From contig JAUTXW010000325.1 of NCBI GenBank assembly GCA_030620095.1, positions 1,718,501 through 1,782,500 on the forward strand: a stretch of 64,000 nucleotides of DNA, in the 5' to 3' direction. A program made the translations under genes and the position numbers. This document shows, in pieces, positions 35,399 through 46,034 of this stretch. The notes beneath the pieces were generated by a model. The model was not told the DNA's origin, ran no database searches, and was given only the letters and a program-made list of their open reading frames with translations. The stretch comes from Kuschelorhynchus macadamiae (lineage: Eukaryota; Arthropoda; Insecta; Coleoptera; Curculionidae). Numbering within the stretch: position 1 is the first letter of the stretch; the number at the start of each line of letters is the position of its first letter.

Positions 35399-36474
35399 TG
35401 GAATCTAAAAAAAGAAACATATGGAGTGATGAAGAAGTTAGTTTTTTCATTAATCTTATTATTTGCAGTTGAGTAGGTAGAGAGTTTTTAAAAAAATCCC
35501 TGCTTTTTAAGAGATCTTAATAAACAAATGCAACAGAATGTGATTTGATTTTAATTGTATTTTTTCTTTAATTTAGCTTTTCCTGCGTCTTAGTGTTAGA
35601 AACAGTTTTATAGAAATGTATCAAGAAACATGTGTGCATAGGTTTTCATGAACAAACTTGTTTCTCATAGACAGATGTTTTTTACAATTTGTTTTTAGTT
35701 TGTCCATGCATATTTATTGTACTCCATTCCACTCTCTTCAAAATCTGGCGATTTTAGTCTTATGATGATTCATTTTGTTATAGGAGAGTACTAAAAAGTG
35801 AAACGGCACAATGAAAGGAGCGGAGTTGCACCAAAGACTTTCCCATTCTTCACGGGTATGGATGATCTGTTAGGGGACAGGCCCGCAGAAGGTTTGGGGT
35901 TCGATTCTTCCCAGGCTTCTTCATCCCAGGCTTCACCTCCGAGGCAAGAATCAGAACTTTTGGAGGTAATGCCAGAAATGGATATCTTAGATATTGATGA
36001 TGAAGACCATGTTTCTGAGCAGCCAGCATGGGGATTGAGGGAGCAGATGGCTACTTCAATCCAGGATGTAAGGCCATCTTCACTGGCACCGGCCTTACCA
36101 AAAGGAGTGGCCTCTACTTTGCGGGATGTTGGGTCATCTCGATCTGGGTCTACGACTCCAACCCGAGAAAGGCCGCCACCAACCAGAAAGTCTACACAGA
36201 TAAATATTTCTCTGCAAAAACTCAGCGACTCCATTGAGAAGTCTGAGAGAGTACTACAGAGTGAGGAGGACAAAGATGCAGCTTTTCTAAATAAACTGCT
36301 AGAGGGACAAGAGCAAATTATGACAAGATGTACAAACCAGTTTATTGAAGGACTGAAATCAATTAAAAAAAAAAAAAGGAGGAGGTCTACAACTTCATCT
36401 TCGGCGGAGGATGAGCCACCAAAAAAAATAAGTCATTTTTTAATAGTATCTTGTTTTATTAATATCAATATTTA
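35399..36474 (+). pseudogene. Harbinger Myb/SANT-like DNA-binding protein, partial
   Basis: The 5' piece at 35399 reads ESKKRNIWSDEEVSFFINLI, the start of a Myb/SANT-like domain, and then hits a stop. The rest of the domain is lost. After about 330 bp of AT-rich sequence the reading resumes behind an acceptor-like TTGTTATAG (35780) with KVKRHNERSGVAPKTFPFF, then TGMDDLLGDRP, a low-complexity Ser/Pro/Glu linker and a coiled-coil tail (SLQKLSDSIEKSERVL...KKKKRRRSTTSS). A stop (TAA) precedes KVKRHN at 35794. In Harbinger elements this second protein brings the transposase into the nucleus and binds subterminal sites; that role is known for the family and inferred here. Confidence 0.78.
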
Positions 36475-37229
36475 GTTGTAATAATTCTTTATAGTAAATA
36501 TTTTTAATTTAGATTAGTTTATTAGTTTATTGTATGTTATTTTTTGTGTCCCAATAACAAATGTATAACTATATACTTTAAAAATGTATCATTTCCATCG
36601 TTTCATATAAAGTTATCTAAAGCAGCTCATCAACAGTTTAAGTGTTCAGGTAAACCAAAGCATGTATGTGACAAAACTGTCAGGTATCCCTGCTTTTTTT
36701 GTCAGGTACAAGGTCTAGTATACCTGTCAAGTAAACCGTTACATGAATGGCCGGTGTAAATTTTGGATTCATAGATAGGGTATAACCTCAACTGAAAGTA
36801 AATAATTTTTTTGACACTTTATAATTGAATATATTCAGAAAGTTGTTTTGAATGGTAGACAACAAATAAATTAAAATGAAAATACATCTATACATAATCC
36901 TAATAGAATATTATACAGTGTGTTTCAAGGAGTGTGTAATGGGAATGTTGTTTGTTTTTGATTTCGAAAAAAAAATATTCTTTATAAAAGTAATACTGTA
37001 TTAGCAGTAATCAGTTTTAGGGTTACGGGGTAAGCAAAAAATGTGACAACTGATCAAAAGTAAAGTACTCTTAATTTTGAAAATCTGCTAAAAAAACAAT
37101 TTAGAATAAAAAACTTTTAAAGTTAAGGAAACTTTCTTCTTGATCAGTTTTCACAATATTTTATCTCCTCCGAATACCTTTCAACTTTTACTGAAAGTAA
37201 GTACTGCTAATACAGTATTTTTTGAAGCA

Positions 37230-38050
37230 CTAACATTTATCAAAAATCATATTTTCTAATAACTCAAAAATAAAAAAGTGTCCCATATGTTGCACACTTC
37301 TTCGACCACAGCACCCTTTTCTATTAATAAAATCTCGGTAACCATTACTCGGTGGCAGTATTGGTATGTGCGTGCCATATATAGCTCCAACAACATTGGG
37401 CAGGTTGGACATTGTTTTGAAGAAGGATGAAACGTCAACAGCCTCTGCTTCATTTGGCATTTTAATGAATTTAGGTAGAAGAACTTTATTTACTGCCATA
37501 ACAATTGCATGCATAATATGTACTGTCGATTTGTGTATACCAAATCCATTGGCTCCTACCCGATATTCGCAACAACTTCCTAAGAAATATAATGAAATTG
37601 CCACTTTTTTCTCAACGGTTGCAATGTTTGGGTACATATTGAGAAAATTGTCTTTTGGTATTAATAAATTTTGCAGTTCCTTAGCTATATAATCAAATGT
37701 TTCTCTCGAAACGCGAAAATTCTCCAACCAATCATCCTTCCTGAATTCTTGTTGGACAATTCTTTCCCACCAGTCATTACTCCGAACTTTATTTTTTGAG
37801 CGGACTCTGGGAATCAAGTTAATTAATTGCAGATTAACATAGTTCTTAACCAGGAAAAGTAATTTCAATATTCTAAAAAAAAAAAAATATTAAAAAGGAA
37901 AACAAACACTAGTCATCAGGCTTACTTTTTCCTACGTTCCTGCTTCTTGCGATAATGAATTATTGCATTATTACTATTGGAAATAATTTGCCCCATTAAC
38001 TGCAAATAATAAGCGCAAATTGATGTGACAATTTCCTCATTTTGCTTCAT
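37230..38050 (-). pseudogene. HARBI1-like nuclease, truncated and with a catalytic Asp lost
   Basis: Exon 1 (38050-37926) encodes MKQNEEIVTSICAYYLQLMG to RKKQERRKK and ends at a GTAAGC donor. A 53-bp intron (37873-37925) ends TTTTTTTTTTTAG. Exon 2 from 37872 joins in frame and gives NDWWERIVQQEFRKDDWLEN, a DNA-binding-like region, then KVAISLYFLGSCCEYRVGAN, FGIHKSTVHIMHAIVMAV and VVGAIYGTHIPI. In the family the last box is GAIDGTHI, with the first catalytic Asp; here it is Tyr (TAT). The protein breaks shortly after NRKG, so the second and third acidic residues are gone. Length about 250 residues against about 350-400 expected. Confidence 0.85.
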
Positions 38051-38346
38051 GATGTTTTAATGGTTTAAGATGGAATGAAATTTGATTTAGAAAATTCCAA
38101 TCGTCTTCATAAAGCAACAAACAAAAATAATAAAAACAAAGTGAAAAGTCAATATTTATTTGTGACAATTGACAAACATAACATGCCACCATACTGAAGT
38201 TGGAAGCAAATCAATCAGAATCAGCTGATTCCAAGCCGGCTTGAAGCGTTTAAGTCGTTAAAAAAACCGGCTTCGTTCAAGTCAACCCTAAAATATTTTT
38301 GGCTTTGCTAAGCGGCTTGACTTGAAGCGAGCTTGAATACATCGAT

Positions 38347-39760
38347 TAAAATGTACTGATTGATATAAAAAATTAAGGTACATAACTCAATTTAATTACT
38401 TTTTTTGCCTATTTTTTTGTATTATGTATTTTAATATTTTTTAGTTAGTGTTGGTTAGGTATTTTTGTTGAGTTGTGAAAATGTGAAAAACCTCTTTATA
38501 CAGCTACAGACAGAATTAAATGATTACTTCGGCGGCTTAATATATGTACAATCAAAATACACATAAGATTGGTCAAGAGTTGTGATCTCCGAAGTGTCTG
38601 TGGGAGAAACAGGACTCTCAATATCCACTAGATATATGGAACATGAACGTTGCGTTAAAAAAACAAACTGTTCAGTCTGCTGTAGCTGAACACCAACCTA
38701 CCACTGGTCATATTTTATAAAAGAAAAAAATTGAGATCTACCGAAATTTTTAAACATGCGAAAAACTTCAATAGAGAAACGGGAGGTCTACATTACATAT
38801 AGAAACCGATTTTACAGAGTCGCGGTTCGGCGAGCACAAGTTGATTATAGAAGCCCGCCCGAATCTCTCCGAGTTCATTCTGATTTCATGGAGTAAAGGT
38901 CACTGAAGATGATTCGTGCAGTTGAAGGTGAAACGTCGCATAGTAATTTCAATTTGACACGGTCTAATCTCAAGAATCATGATTTCTTAAGTCTTTATAC
39001 AGCTATAAGAAACAAATTAACTGAATATTCTTGAAATAATGTTTTTTACTAATAGCTCCAAAAATAGTTTTTTCTACTTTACATAGACTAGTAATTGTCT
39101 TAACCTTCTCAGTTCTCATTTAGTTACAATTACCTTTTTTTTTTTATTTTTTTTTTATATGTCGAAGAGGCAGTAGTAGGCAGATTATATGCAAAAAATA
39201 AACTGAATATTTTTGAAATAATAAAAATATCAAAATGAGTTTTACTTTAGTTTACACGGATTGGCAATTGCCTGAACCTTCTCAATCCCCATTTAATTAA
39301 AATAATGGAGTATTCTCAAGGTGCACTTTATCATCCGAAATGAAGTTATCTTCAAGTCGTATGTCGGCATCGTCTAATTTGTGGATCTGTTTAAAATTAC
39401 TGCCCGACCCTGGACGCGAAGGACCATTTGTAACCTCGAATAAGAGGGCCCCACCAAGCGAAATGTCCCTGGCATTTCTCATTCTGAATTAAGATGCTCA
39501 CTTCACATCATTATCTCCCTCTTATCTGCCTTGGCTGGCTTACTTCGTCCTGTGTAGAATGCATTGTTTTTGATTAATAGTGAACTAGCTTATTGTTGTT
39601 TTAAGTAGTGTAGTTTCTTTCATGAAAGGTTTTGAAAAACAGCCTGAATCGTAGCACAAAATTTAACTTTTTAGGTACTTTCGTATACGATTTGTAAATG
39701 GAAGCTAAATTGATTTTAAAATTATACTGCTAGACTCGAAAATAGCAACACCAACCATTG
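38347..39760. other. Intergenic region with repeat D and repeated A/T words
   Basis: Segment 38860-38990 is repeat D (see 50405-50520, opposite orientation). The phrase tttatacagctata...aaattaa...tgaatat occurs near 38495, 38995 and, diverged, 39195, suggesting an old local duplication. One short open frame with unusual composition lies at 39297-39482. Nothing else recognised. Confidence 0.5.
39297..39482 (-). CDS. Possible coding exon of unknown function
   Basis: 61 codons, MRNARDISLGGALLFEVTNG to ENTPLF, no family recognised. It stands out because its base composition is much less AT-rich than the flanks and its third positions are mixed (GCC, CTC, TTC, GGC, ATC and GAC appear), unlike the random frames around it. 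An acceptor-like TTAATTCAG lies directly before the ATG on the minus strand, so it could be an internal exon or a fragment of an element. The stop follows CCATTATTT. The less AT-rich sequence continues for about 70 bases upstream of the ATG. Either a host exon, a captured exon or an unplaced transposon fragment. Confidence 0.3.
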   Translation of the reverse strand: MRNARDISLGGALLFEVTNGPSRPGSGSNFKQIHKLDDADIRLEDNFISDDKVHLENTPLF

Positions 39761-40500
39761 GCGAAATTCGTTATTGATATAAACTGCTAGACAAATGAAA
39801 CCAATAATTAAAGTTTTTAGTGGATTTTTCAAACCAAATATTTTCGTAATCAGAAAAGATATTAAGTTTTTTTTTTATAAATCTTATTAGGAATACACTC
39901 TTTTAAGGGAAAATGTTGTACAGGATGTAGAGCAGACGCTGCAATTTTATTTGTTCGGAAAATTCATAATGCAATTTTTATCTTTTGTTTGCTATATCCT
40001 ACTAAAATTGCAAAACAATCTTTACTGTTTTTCTAAATTTTGATTTTTTTTTGAGGTATATAACTTTTTTATATTGATTTTTGTATTTATTGTTACCCGA
40101 TTCCTATGATTAAGAAAAAAAATTAAATTTGTTTTTTTTGGAAATATCCGTTGACTAGTTTGGTTTTAACGAAACCATCGAAAGTGTATTCGCCTTTATT
40201 GTTGAGATATATATTTTTTATAGGAAACTGATATAGTAAGGTAACAGTTTTAATGAACATGCCAGTGTTGGCAGCTCAATTTCACAAAAAATTGACATAT
40301 GTTATTTTTTCGGAGAACACTACACCCTGTACAGTAAGCTTCTTACCATAAATTTCTCTTAAAACTGTTGCAATAAGATTTGTAACAGTCTGCGAAAGGT
40401 ACTCCTTAATATCTCATCTTTCAAATAGAATATTAACTTTGATAAAAACTGCTAGATAGAACGAAATCGATAATTAAAGTTTTTAGGATTTTTTCAAACT
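39761..40500. repeat. Repeat B, copy 1
   Basis: Shares long stretches with 47545-48000: gaaactgatatag, ggcagctcaatttcac, attgacatat, cttcttaccataaat, ctcttaaaactgtt, aacagtctgcgaaagg and aactgctagacaaatgaa. Another part (39960-40080, tgcaattttta and ctaaaattgcaaaacaatct) matches 48525-48665. Non-coding, class unknown. Confidence 0.7.
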
Positions 40501-40509
40501 AAATTGAAT

Positions 40510-40908
40510 TCAACAAGTGATTGATACAGTAGCTTTAGTAAATTATTTGATACAAATTCTCTTAGCTGATAGAACTTGTAAATTGTTTTTCTAATTTTTT
40601 GAATTACAGAATCAACGTGAAGATCATATTTTAAATTTCAATCAATATTTACTACCAGATACATTGTATTTATCTTAGGTTTAAGGCTTCCTTGGCAATT
40701 GCATTGCATCATCACATTTATAATCTATTACATTTTGATAATGATCAAGTATATCGTACTCCGCCATAGTGACAATAGCCAAATTACTGTACAATGCATA
40801 TTAAAAACAACATTACAAATAAAATGAAAAGGCACAAACTAAATAAAAATATCTACATCTTCTCTCTTAAATTTAAAACATCATCTTCATTTTTTACCTT
40901 TAATATAT
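40510..40908 (-). pseudogene. LINE relic: end of ORF1 and a piece of ORF2 (left of the DIRS element)
   Basis: Minus strand directly left of the DIRS element continues the ORF1 frame as YILKVKNEDDVLNLREKM and stops at TAG 40855-40853. Further along the same strand (about 40760-40540), a frame with NTMYLVVNIDWNLKYDLHVD, SVIQKIRKTIYKFYQLRE is the post-catalytic tail of a Jockey/CR1-like reverse transcriptase (family YLGVxIDxxLKW). The endonuclease and most of the RT are missing, so ORF2 has a large internal deletion. Confidence 0.78.
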
Positions 40909-40911
40909 AAT

Positions 40912-41029
40912 TATACTTCATAGTTGCATCCCAATTAGATCACTTTGTAGTATATGTCCAAGCTCCAGCGCTATGTTTAAAGTTGAGATGAAAATCTCCC
41001 AGGCAATCAGCTGTTACCTATTCAATATG
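40912..41029. repeat. Left inverted terminal repeat of the DIRS element
   Basis: Runs TATACTTCATAGTTGCATCC to TTCAATATG. It is inverted relative to 46035 to about 46150, with a short difference (GCGCTATG here, GCGCGCGCCGCTATG in the right copy). The outermost 39 bases are repeated exactly, reverse-complemented, in the internal complementary region. Confidence 0.94.
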
Positions 41030-41138
41030 TTTTTAGCGCCTTTCCAGTGCGGGTCGTTCTGGTTGTTAAATTCAAATTAGTCGGGAGTGAGAATCGATAT
41101 TCTACGAAAAAGATTTAAGTGTTTTCTCTGTTTACAAA

Positions 41139-42638
41139 ATGGGGAAAAGATCAAGAGCAAAAATAGCCTCTCTAGAACAAAAGGTCAGGAAACTAGAGGA
41201 AATGTTAACAGCAAGAAAGGAAGAACAAGATGACAGCAGTAAGTAAGATATTGATTTAGCAAATTTGTCGCATTTAGAAATTTTTTTTTTCAAACTGCAG
41301 TCAAACAATATACTGTACAAGTTGTAGTCAAACAATATACTGCACTGGTCAAAGGGTTTAATCTACCACTTGTAGATATTTCATTCAAGTTTCACTTTCC
41401 ATTATAGGAATCTGAACGTCGATAACGATATCGATAACCCATCACAGCTCTTTTTGCTTGTGTTATTGACACCGTTTCGTAAGTCCACATTAGTGGTTCC
41501 AGAAACGCTACAGTGCATGTTTATGTTACCCGAGATATTGGGAGACATTTATTACTATTTATGTCTTTCTTAAAAGAAAGGAAAACAATTTTGTCAACCT
41601 AGCTTGACATAATTTCAATTCATTTGTAATTATGAAAGGCAATCTCATTTAGATGTAAATAACTTTATGAATTTATTTTTATAATATGGATAAAAGAAAA
41701 ACACAAAAGGCCAATTGCTTTTATTTCTTTTTCTGAAGTCTTTCGTTTTTATTTTACAAATACGCAAGACAATCACATTTACAGGTTCTGACTCCAGCTC
41801 ATCTAACCATACTTCAATACAGGATGAACGTAGCGGACATGGACACGCAGCTCCTGTTGAGACCTCAGTCCAGGCCCAGGCTGTCAAAAGTTTGGATTTA
41901 CTACTGGGGTCAGATCCTACAACCACCAATAATTTTGGTCCAGATCTTCTCCCAGAACTCTCCACTAGGTGGACTAGCTACCTGAGGGAAGGTTTAGATA
42001 AAGAAATAAAAAACAAATTAATGGAAAAATGGCAAATTCCTCAAAATTGTCAAAGCTTAGAAGCTCCTGTTTTAAATAGTGAGGTTTCGATCATCCTGAG
42101 TTCAGCGGAAATTAGAAAAGATGGTTTCCTAATAGCCCTACAATCTTGCTTAGGCAAAAGTCTATCTTGTCTGGGTCAGATTATTTCCAAACAAATTCAG
42201 GTTAATCAAGACAATCATAAGGATTTAGAGGACTTAATAGATGTGTCCAAAATTCTTTGTGACCTACATTACACTTTATCCAGCCATAGAAAGTGTCGCC
42301 TTAATGGTTTTTTAAATGAACAGGTACAAAAGGTAGCTAATAAGAGTAAAATCGAAAGTTTGCTCTTTGGCAGTGATTTTGCGGAACAATGCAAAGCAGC
42401 CAAATCGACTGAGACCACAGCCAGTGAGCTGAAATCGAAACAATCATCTCAACGTCGAAACGTTTCTTTAAACTACAAGCGACCTCAATTCAAATCCCGC
42501 CTGAAAGGGACGATAACAAAAGAAGGGGGGAGAAGCAAAGTAAGATGGACTCCGTCATCAACCCCAATCAAGTACCGGAAACCACACCAGAATGCAGCCA
42601 AATCGTACCAGAATGCGGCCTACAAAAAACTCCAATAG
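41139..42638 (+). CDS. DIRS Gag-like protein, two exons
   Basis: Exon 1 (41139-41238) encodes a short Lys/Arg-rich coiled coil, MGKRSRAKIASLEQKVRKLE, ending DDS at an A/GTAAGT donor. The intron 41239-41784 (546 bp) ends ACATTTACAG. Exon 2 (41785-42638) joins in frame (EEQDDS-SSDSSSS). The total of 954 nt gives 317 residues. Exon 2 shows a Ser-rich stretch, then LLLGSDPTTTNNFGPDLLPE and a helical region (LREGLDKEIKNKLMEKW...QSCLGKSLSCLGQIIS). The C-terminus is basic and rich in Lys, Arg, Gln and Ser, suitable for nucleic acid binding. No CCHC knuckle is seen. Expected role: particle formation and RNA packaging; inferred from position. It overlaps pol by 94 bases in another frame. Confidence 0.85.
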
Positions 42639-44530
42639 AAGTAAGTAAATATGCGGGTAGAATAAAACAATTTTATAAAAACTGGTCAGCGATTACGAAT
42701 GACAAAACAGTGCTTAGCTGGGTTAAAGGGTATAAAATTAAATTTATCTCTCTTCCCTGTCAACAAAAAATTAAAAAAAAAATAAAAGCAAACTCCCAAA
42801 ACTTGGTCAGTTATGCCACTTGCATAAATTACCTTGTTGATAAGGGGGCTGTACAAAAATGTACTTCAGATAAAAATCAATTTTTATCTCCCTTTTTCTT
42901 AAGAAAAAAGCAAAATGGAGACTTTAGATTTATCCTAAATCTAAAAGATTTATATATCTATATAGACACCCCGCATTTTAAATTAGAAGACTATAAAACA
43001 GTCAAAAATCTTATTACCAAAAATTATTTTATGGCCTCGTTAGACCTTAAAGATGCCTACCTTTTAGTGCCAATTCACTACAAACACAGAAAATATCTAA
43101 GATTTTCCTTTCAAAATATTTTATATGAATTCACATGCCTTCCTTTTGGTCTATGTTCAGCCCCTTTTATTTTTACCAAGATATTTAAACCCATAATAAA
43201 TCACTTAAGATCAAGAGGTTTTATGTCCGTTGTCTACTTAGATGACATCCTGTTATTGGGAAAAGACGAAACCGAGTGTATGAAAAATATTAGATACACT
43301 ACTAATTTTCTTGAGCAATTAGGATTTATCATTAACAAAAAGAAAAGCAACATAATACCCTCCCAAAAAATAAAATTTCTAGGGTTTAATTTTGACAGCA
43401 AAAACATGACAATGTCTCTACCTTATTCAAAAATAATTTCCTTAAAGAGAAACATAAGAATAATAAAACAACGTAGACATATTAAAATTAGAAAATTTGC
43501 CAGTCTTATTGGCTCTTTAATAGCCGCATGCCCAGCAGTGCCTTATGGCTGGTTATACACAAAAGAAATGGAAAGACACAAAACTAGGGTTTTAAAACAA
43601 TCAAATGGCAATTTTAACTCCAATATGAAAATTCCTTCTAGTCTAACAAGTGATTTTCAGTGGTGGTTAAATAATCTAGGAAAGAAAGAGTACCCTTTAA
43701 TTTCTGAAAAATATGCCATAGAAATTTTTACAGACGCTTCTTTAAGCGGATGGGGCGCATCATGTAATACCGACACCGCAAACGGGTTCTGGGACAGGAA
43801 GCAACTTTCTTTGCACATACATCAGTTGGAATTATTGGCTGCTTGGTATGGTCTCAAAATTTTTGCAAAATCAATTACTAACAGTAGAATACTTTTACGA
43901 ATCGACAACGTAACTGCGGTAGCCTTAATAAACAAAATGGGAAGTTCGCGTTATTGTAAACTCAACAAAACTGCTAGACTTATTTGGCAATGGTGCGAAA
44001 GGAGACAAATAACGATTTTTGCATCTTATATAAAATCTGCTGATAACTATTTAGCTGATAGAGGGTCAATACTAAAAAATTTTGAGACTGAATATAGTTT
44101 AAATGAAATAACTTTTCAGACTATCGTCAAAATCTTTGGACAGCCAAGTATAGATCTTTTTGCTTCTAGACAAAACACAAAGTGCAAAATATTTGCTTCC
44201 TGGAAACCGGACCCAGATGCGGTTTTTATTGATGCTTTTACTAGGTCATGGGAAAATATTTATTTCTATGCCTTTCCTCCCTTTTCCTTGATATCAAAAG
44301 TTCTAAACAAAATTGAAAATGATACAGCAGAAGGAATAATGGTTTTTCCCATTTGGAAAACTCAACCATGGTTTCCAAAGTTGAATCATCTTCGAATTTC
44401 AGATATTTACGTGTTAAAGCCGAGGAAAAATCTTTTATTATCCCCTTTTAGCGATCCTCATCCTTTGTGGCAGACTATTACCCTGGGTGTGTGCAAATTA
44501 TCAGAGAAGCATATTCAAGGAAAAATATAG
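42545..44530 (+). CDS. DIRS polyprotein: reverse transcriptase, RNase H, methyltransferase-like
   Basis: 661 residues, uninterrupted. RT: NGDFRFILNLKDLY near residue 120; motif A MASLDLKDAYLLVPI near 160; YEFTCLPFGLCSAPFIFTKI near 195; active site VVYLDDILLLG near 230. RNase H: IEIFTDASLSGWGAS near 394 (Asp), HQLELLAAWYGL near 426 (Glu), LLRIDNVTAVALINKMGSS near 450 (Asp), ADNYLADRGS near 500. The third domain, IDLFASRQNTKC near 536 with YFYAFPPFSLI near 574 and VFPIWKTQPWFPKL near 600, is the Dam-like methyltransferase-type domain found in DIRS elements. All RT and RNase H catalytic residues are present. It begins within gag in another frame and overlaps the recombinase frame by 64 bases, so translation probably needs internal initiation, frameshifting or a second mRNA. 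Confidence 0.93.
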   Translation: MDSVINPNQVPETTPECSQIVPECGLQKTPIEVSKYAGRIKQFYKNWSAITNDKTVLSWVKGYKIKFISLPCQQKIKKKIKANSQNLVSYATCINYLVDKGAVQKCTSDKNQFLSPFFLRKKQNGDFRFILNLKDLYIYIDTPHFKLEDYKTVKNLITKNYFMASLDLKDAYLLVPIHYKHRKYLRFSFQNILYEFTCLPFGLCSAPFIFTKIFKPIINHLRSRGFMSVVYLDDILLLGKDETECMKNIRYTTNFLEQLGFIINKKKSNIIPSQKIKFLGFNFDSKNMTMSLPYSKIISLKRNIRIIKQRRHIKIRKFASLIGSLIAACPAVPYGWLYTKEMERHKTRVLKQSNGNFNSNMKIPSSLTSDFQWWLNNLGKKEYPLISEKYAIEIFTDASLSGWGASCNTDTANGFWDRKQLSLHIHQLELLAAWYGLKIFAKSITNSRILLRIDNVTAVALINKMGSSRYCKLNKTARLIWQWCERRQITIFASYIKSADNYLADRGSILKNFETEYSLNEITFQTIVKIFGQPSIDLFASRQNTKCKIFASWKPDPDAVFIDAFTRSWENIYFYAFPPFSLISKVLNKIENDTAEGIMVFPIWKTQPWFPKLNHLRISDIYVLKPRKNLLLSPFSDPHPLWQTITLGVCKLSEKHIQGKI

Positions 44531-45455
44531 GAGAAGCTGCTCTACAGTTTGTTCAAGAATCCATCAGTGAGAACACCTTGAAGCAATATAATACCACTTT
44601 TAAAAAATGGTGGAATTTTTGTACCGGAGACAAAACAAAAGTGTTTTCATCAAATATCAAAACATTTTCTAATTTTTTAGTAAATGAATATAACAGAGGC
44701 GCAAAATATAATACATTAAATGCACACAAATCTGCTTTAAATTTAATATTAAGTTTTCAAACGGAAGATGAATCGGTTATTACAAGACTACTAAAAGGGT
44801 TTTTAGGAAAAGACCAACATTTCCCAGATACAACGAGACCTGGGACCCGGAACCGGTTATTCAATATTTTTCAATTTTTTATCCCCTTGAAAATTTAGAT
44901 TTAAAAACATTAACATTAAAACTTGTAACCTTACTAGCCTTAGCCACAGCGCAAAGAGCACAAACACTCAGTAAAATTAAAATCGCAGACATAAATGTTA
45001 CAGCAGAGAAAATGGAAATATCTATAACTAATATCATTAAAACTTCAAATCCTAATAAACCACAACCTATCTTAGTTCTCCCGTTTTTTAAAGAAAAGCC
45101 AGAGCTCTGCGTGGCATCAACAATTTTGTTCTATATACAGTTTACCACCCAGCTGAGGCAGGGAACCCCGTATCTCTTTATAACATTCAAAAAGCCTCAT
45201 CGAGCGACTTCATCCCAAACGATAAGTCGCTGGATAAAAGATGGTTTAAAAAACTCTGGACTAGACATCTCAAAGTTTAAACCTCACAGCACGAGGCATG
45301 CTTCCACTTCAGCGGCTTATCGAGCAGGACTTAGTACTGACATAATTCTAAAAAATGCGGGGTGGTCCCAAAAATCTCAAGTCTTTAGTAGGTTCTATAA
45401 TCGGCCTCTGGAAACCAAACAATGCATAGCACAGTGTTTGATACAAAAACCATAG
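44467..45455 (+). pseudogene. DIRS tyrosine recombinase, one frameshift
   Basis: Begins MADYYPGCVQIIREAYSRKN. The core-binding part is AALQFVQESISENTLKQYNT, FKKWWNFCTGD and NTLNAHKSALNLIL. Reading shifts by one base near 44800 (a run of T in agggtttttagg): before it LLKG, after it RKRPTFPRYNETWDPEPVIQ. The catalytic part then shows ATAQRAQTLSKIKI (first Arg), HSTRHASTSAAY (His-x-x-Arg), KNAGW and FSRFYNRPLE (nucleophilic Tyr). The R-H-R-Y set is complete. Function in the family: integrates the circular DNA intermediate at a short shared core without target duplication. A one-base deletion is the only lesion seen, so the element depends on other copies for this function. Confidence 0.92.
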
Positions 45456-45830
45456 ATTTACAAAACATAAATTTTATATTAGGTTTATAACTATATACAC
45501 TTTATATAAATATACTCACCTAAGTCATGAATTAACATTATTGGTAGTTACTTGAAATTTTTTTTTTTTTTTTGTTTAATTTTAGATTTACTTTAGCTTT
45601 AAGTGTTTATTTTAACTTTGTTGGAAGTAACTTAAGTTAGTAAAACTGTTATAAAACGTTACTTTTTAAAACTGGACAAACTTGCATATGTTAATAAGCT
45701 AAGGAAATGTCTCACCGTAATAAATATTAATAATATTATAACCAAATAATTGTTTACTTTTAACTTACAGAAGGAATACAAATTTGACAGCGTCCAAACT
45801 AACAGGTCGCCTCGCTTTGGCTTTAAACAA

Positions 45831-45944
45831 CTACAAAGTGATCTAATTGGGATGCAACTATGAAGTATAATTAGAGGTTAAACGACTTACCTGTAAGGAA
45901 GTTCAACCCTCAATTATACTAGTAGTTGCATCCCAATTAGATCA
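45831..45944. repeat. Internal complementary region of the DIRS element
   Basis: Bases 45831-45869 are the exact reverse complement of the left end (40912-40950, 39 of 39). 45870-45872 is the core (ATT on this strand). 45873-45944 is the exact reverse complement of the right end (46129-46200, 72 of 72). This is the template for joining the ends into a circle during DIRS replication. Confidence 0.95.
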
Positions 45945-46034
45945 TCTCCCTCCCGCCACGATTCTAAAATATATAATCATCTTAACCCCTTTTTGGGTTC
46001 GAGCCTCAGCGATCTGTTTGTAGGGGCGCTCAAA

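Larger units (their letters stand above)
35182..38340. mobile_element. PIF/Harbinger transposon (about 3.16 kb)
   Basis: The ends ATTTTCAAGCTGGCTTTAAAG (left) and the reverse complement of the right end, GTATTCAAGCTCGCTTCAAG, form an imperfect inverted repeat. Subterminal CGGCTTGAAG/CTTCAAGCCG words are repeated on both sides. ATCGAT flanks both ends (35176-35181 and 38341-38346); Harbinger normally duplicates 3 bp, so part of this match may be chance or target preference. It carries the two genes typical of the superfamily, facing each other: a Myb/SANT-like protein on the plus strand and a HARBI1-like nuclease on the minus strand. Both are damaged. Confidence 0.85.

Noticed and set aside
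36544..36759. 71-codon open frame inside the Harbinger element
   Set aside because: No motif, no codon bias, no splice context; the region is between the two element genes and looks non-coding.
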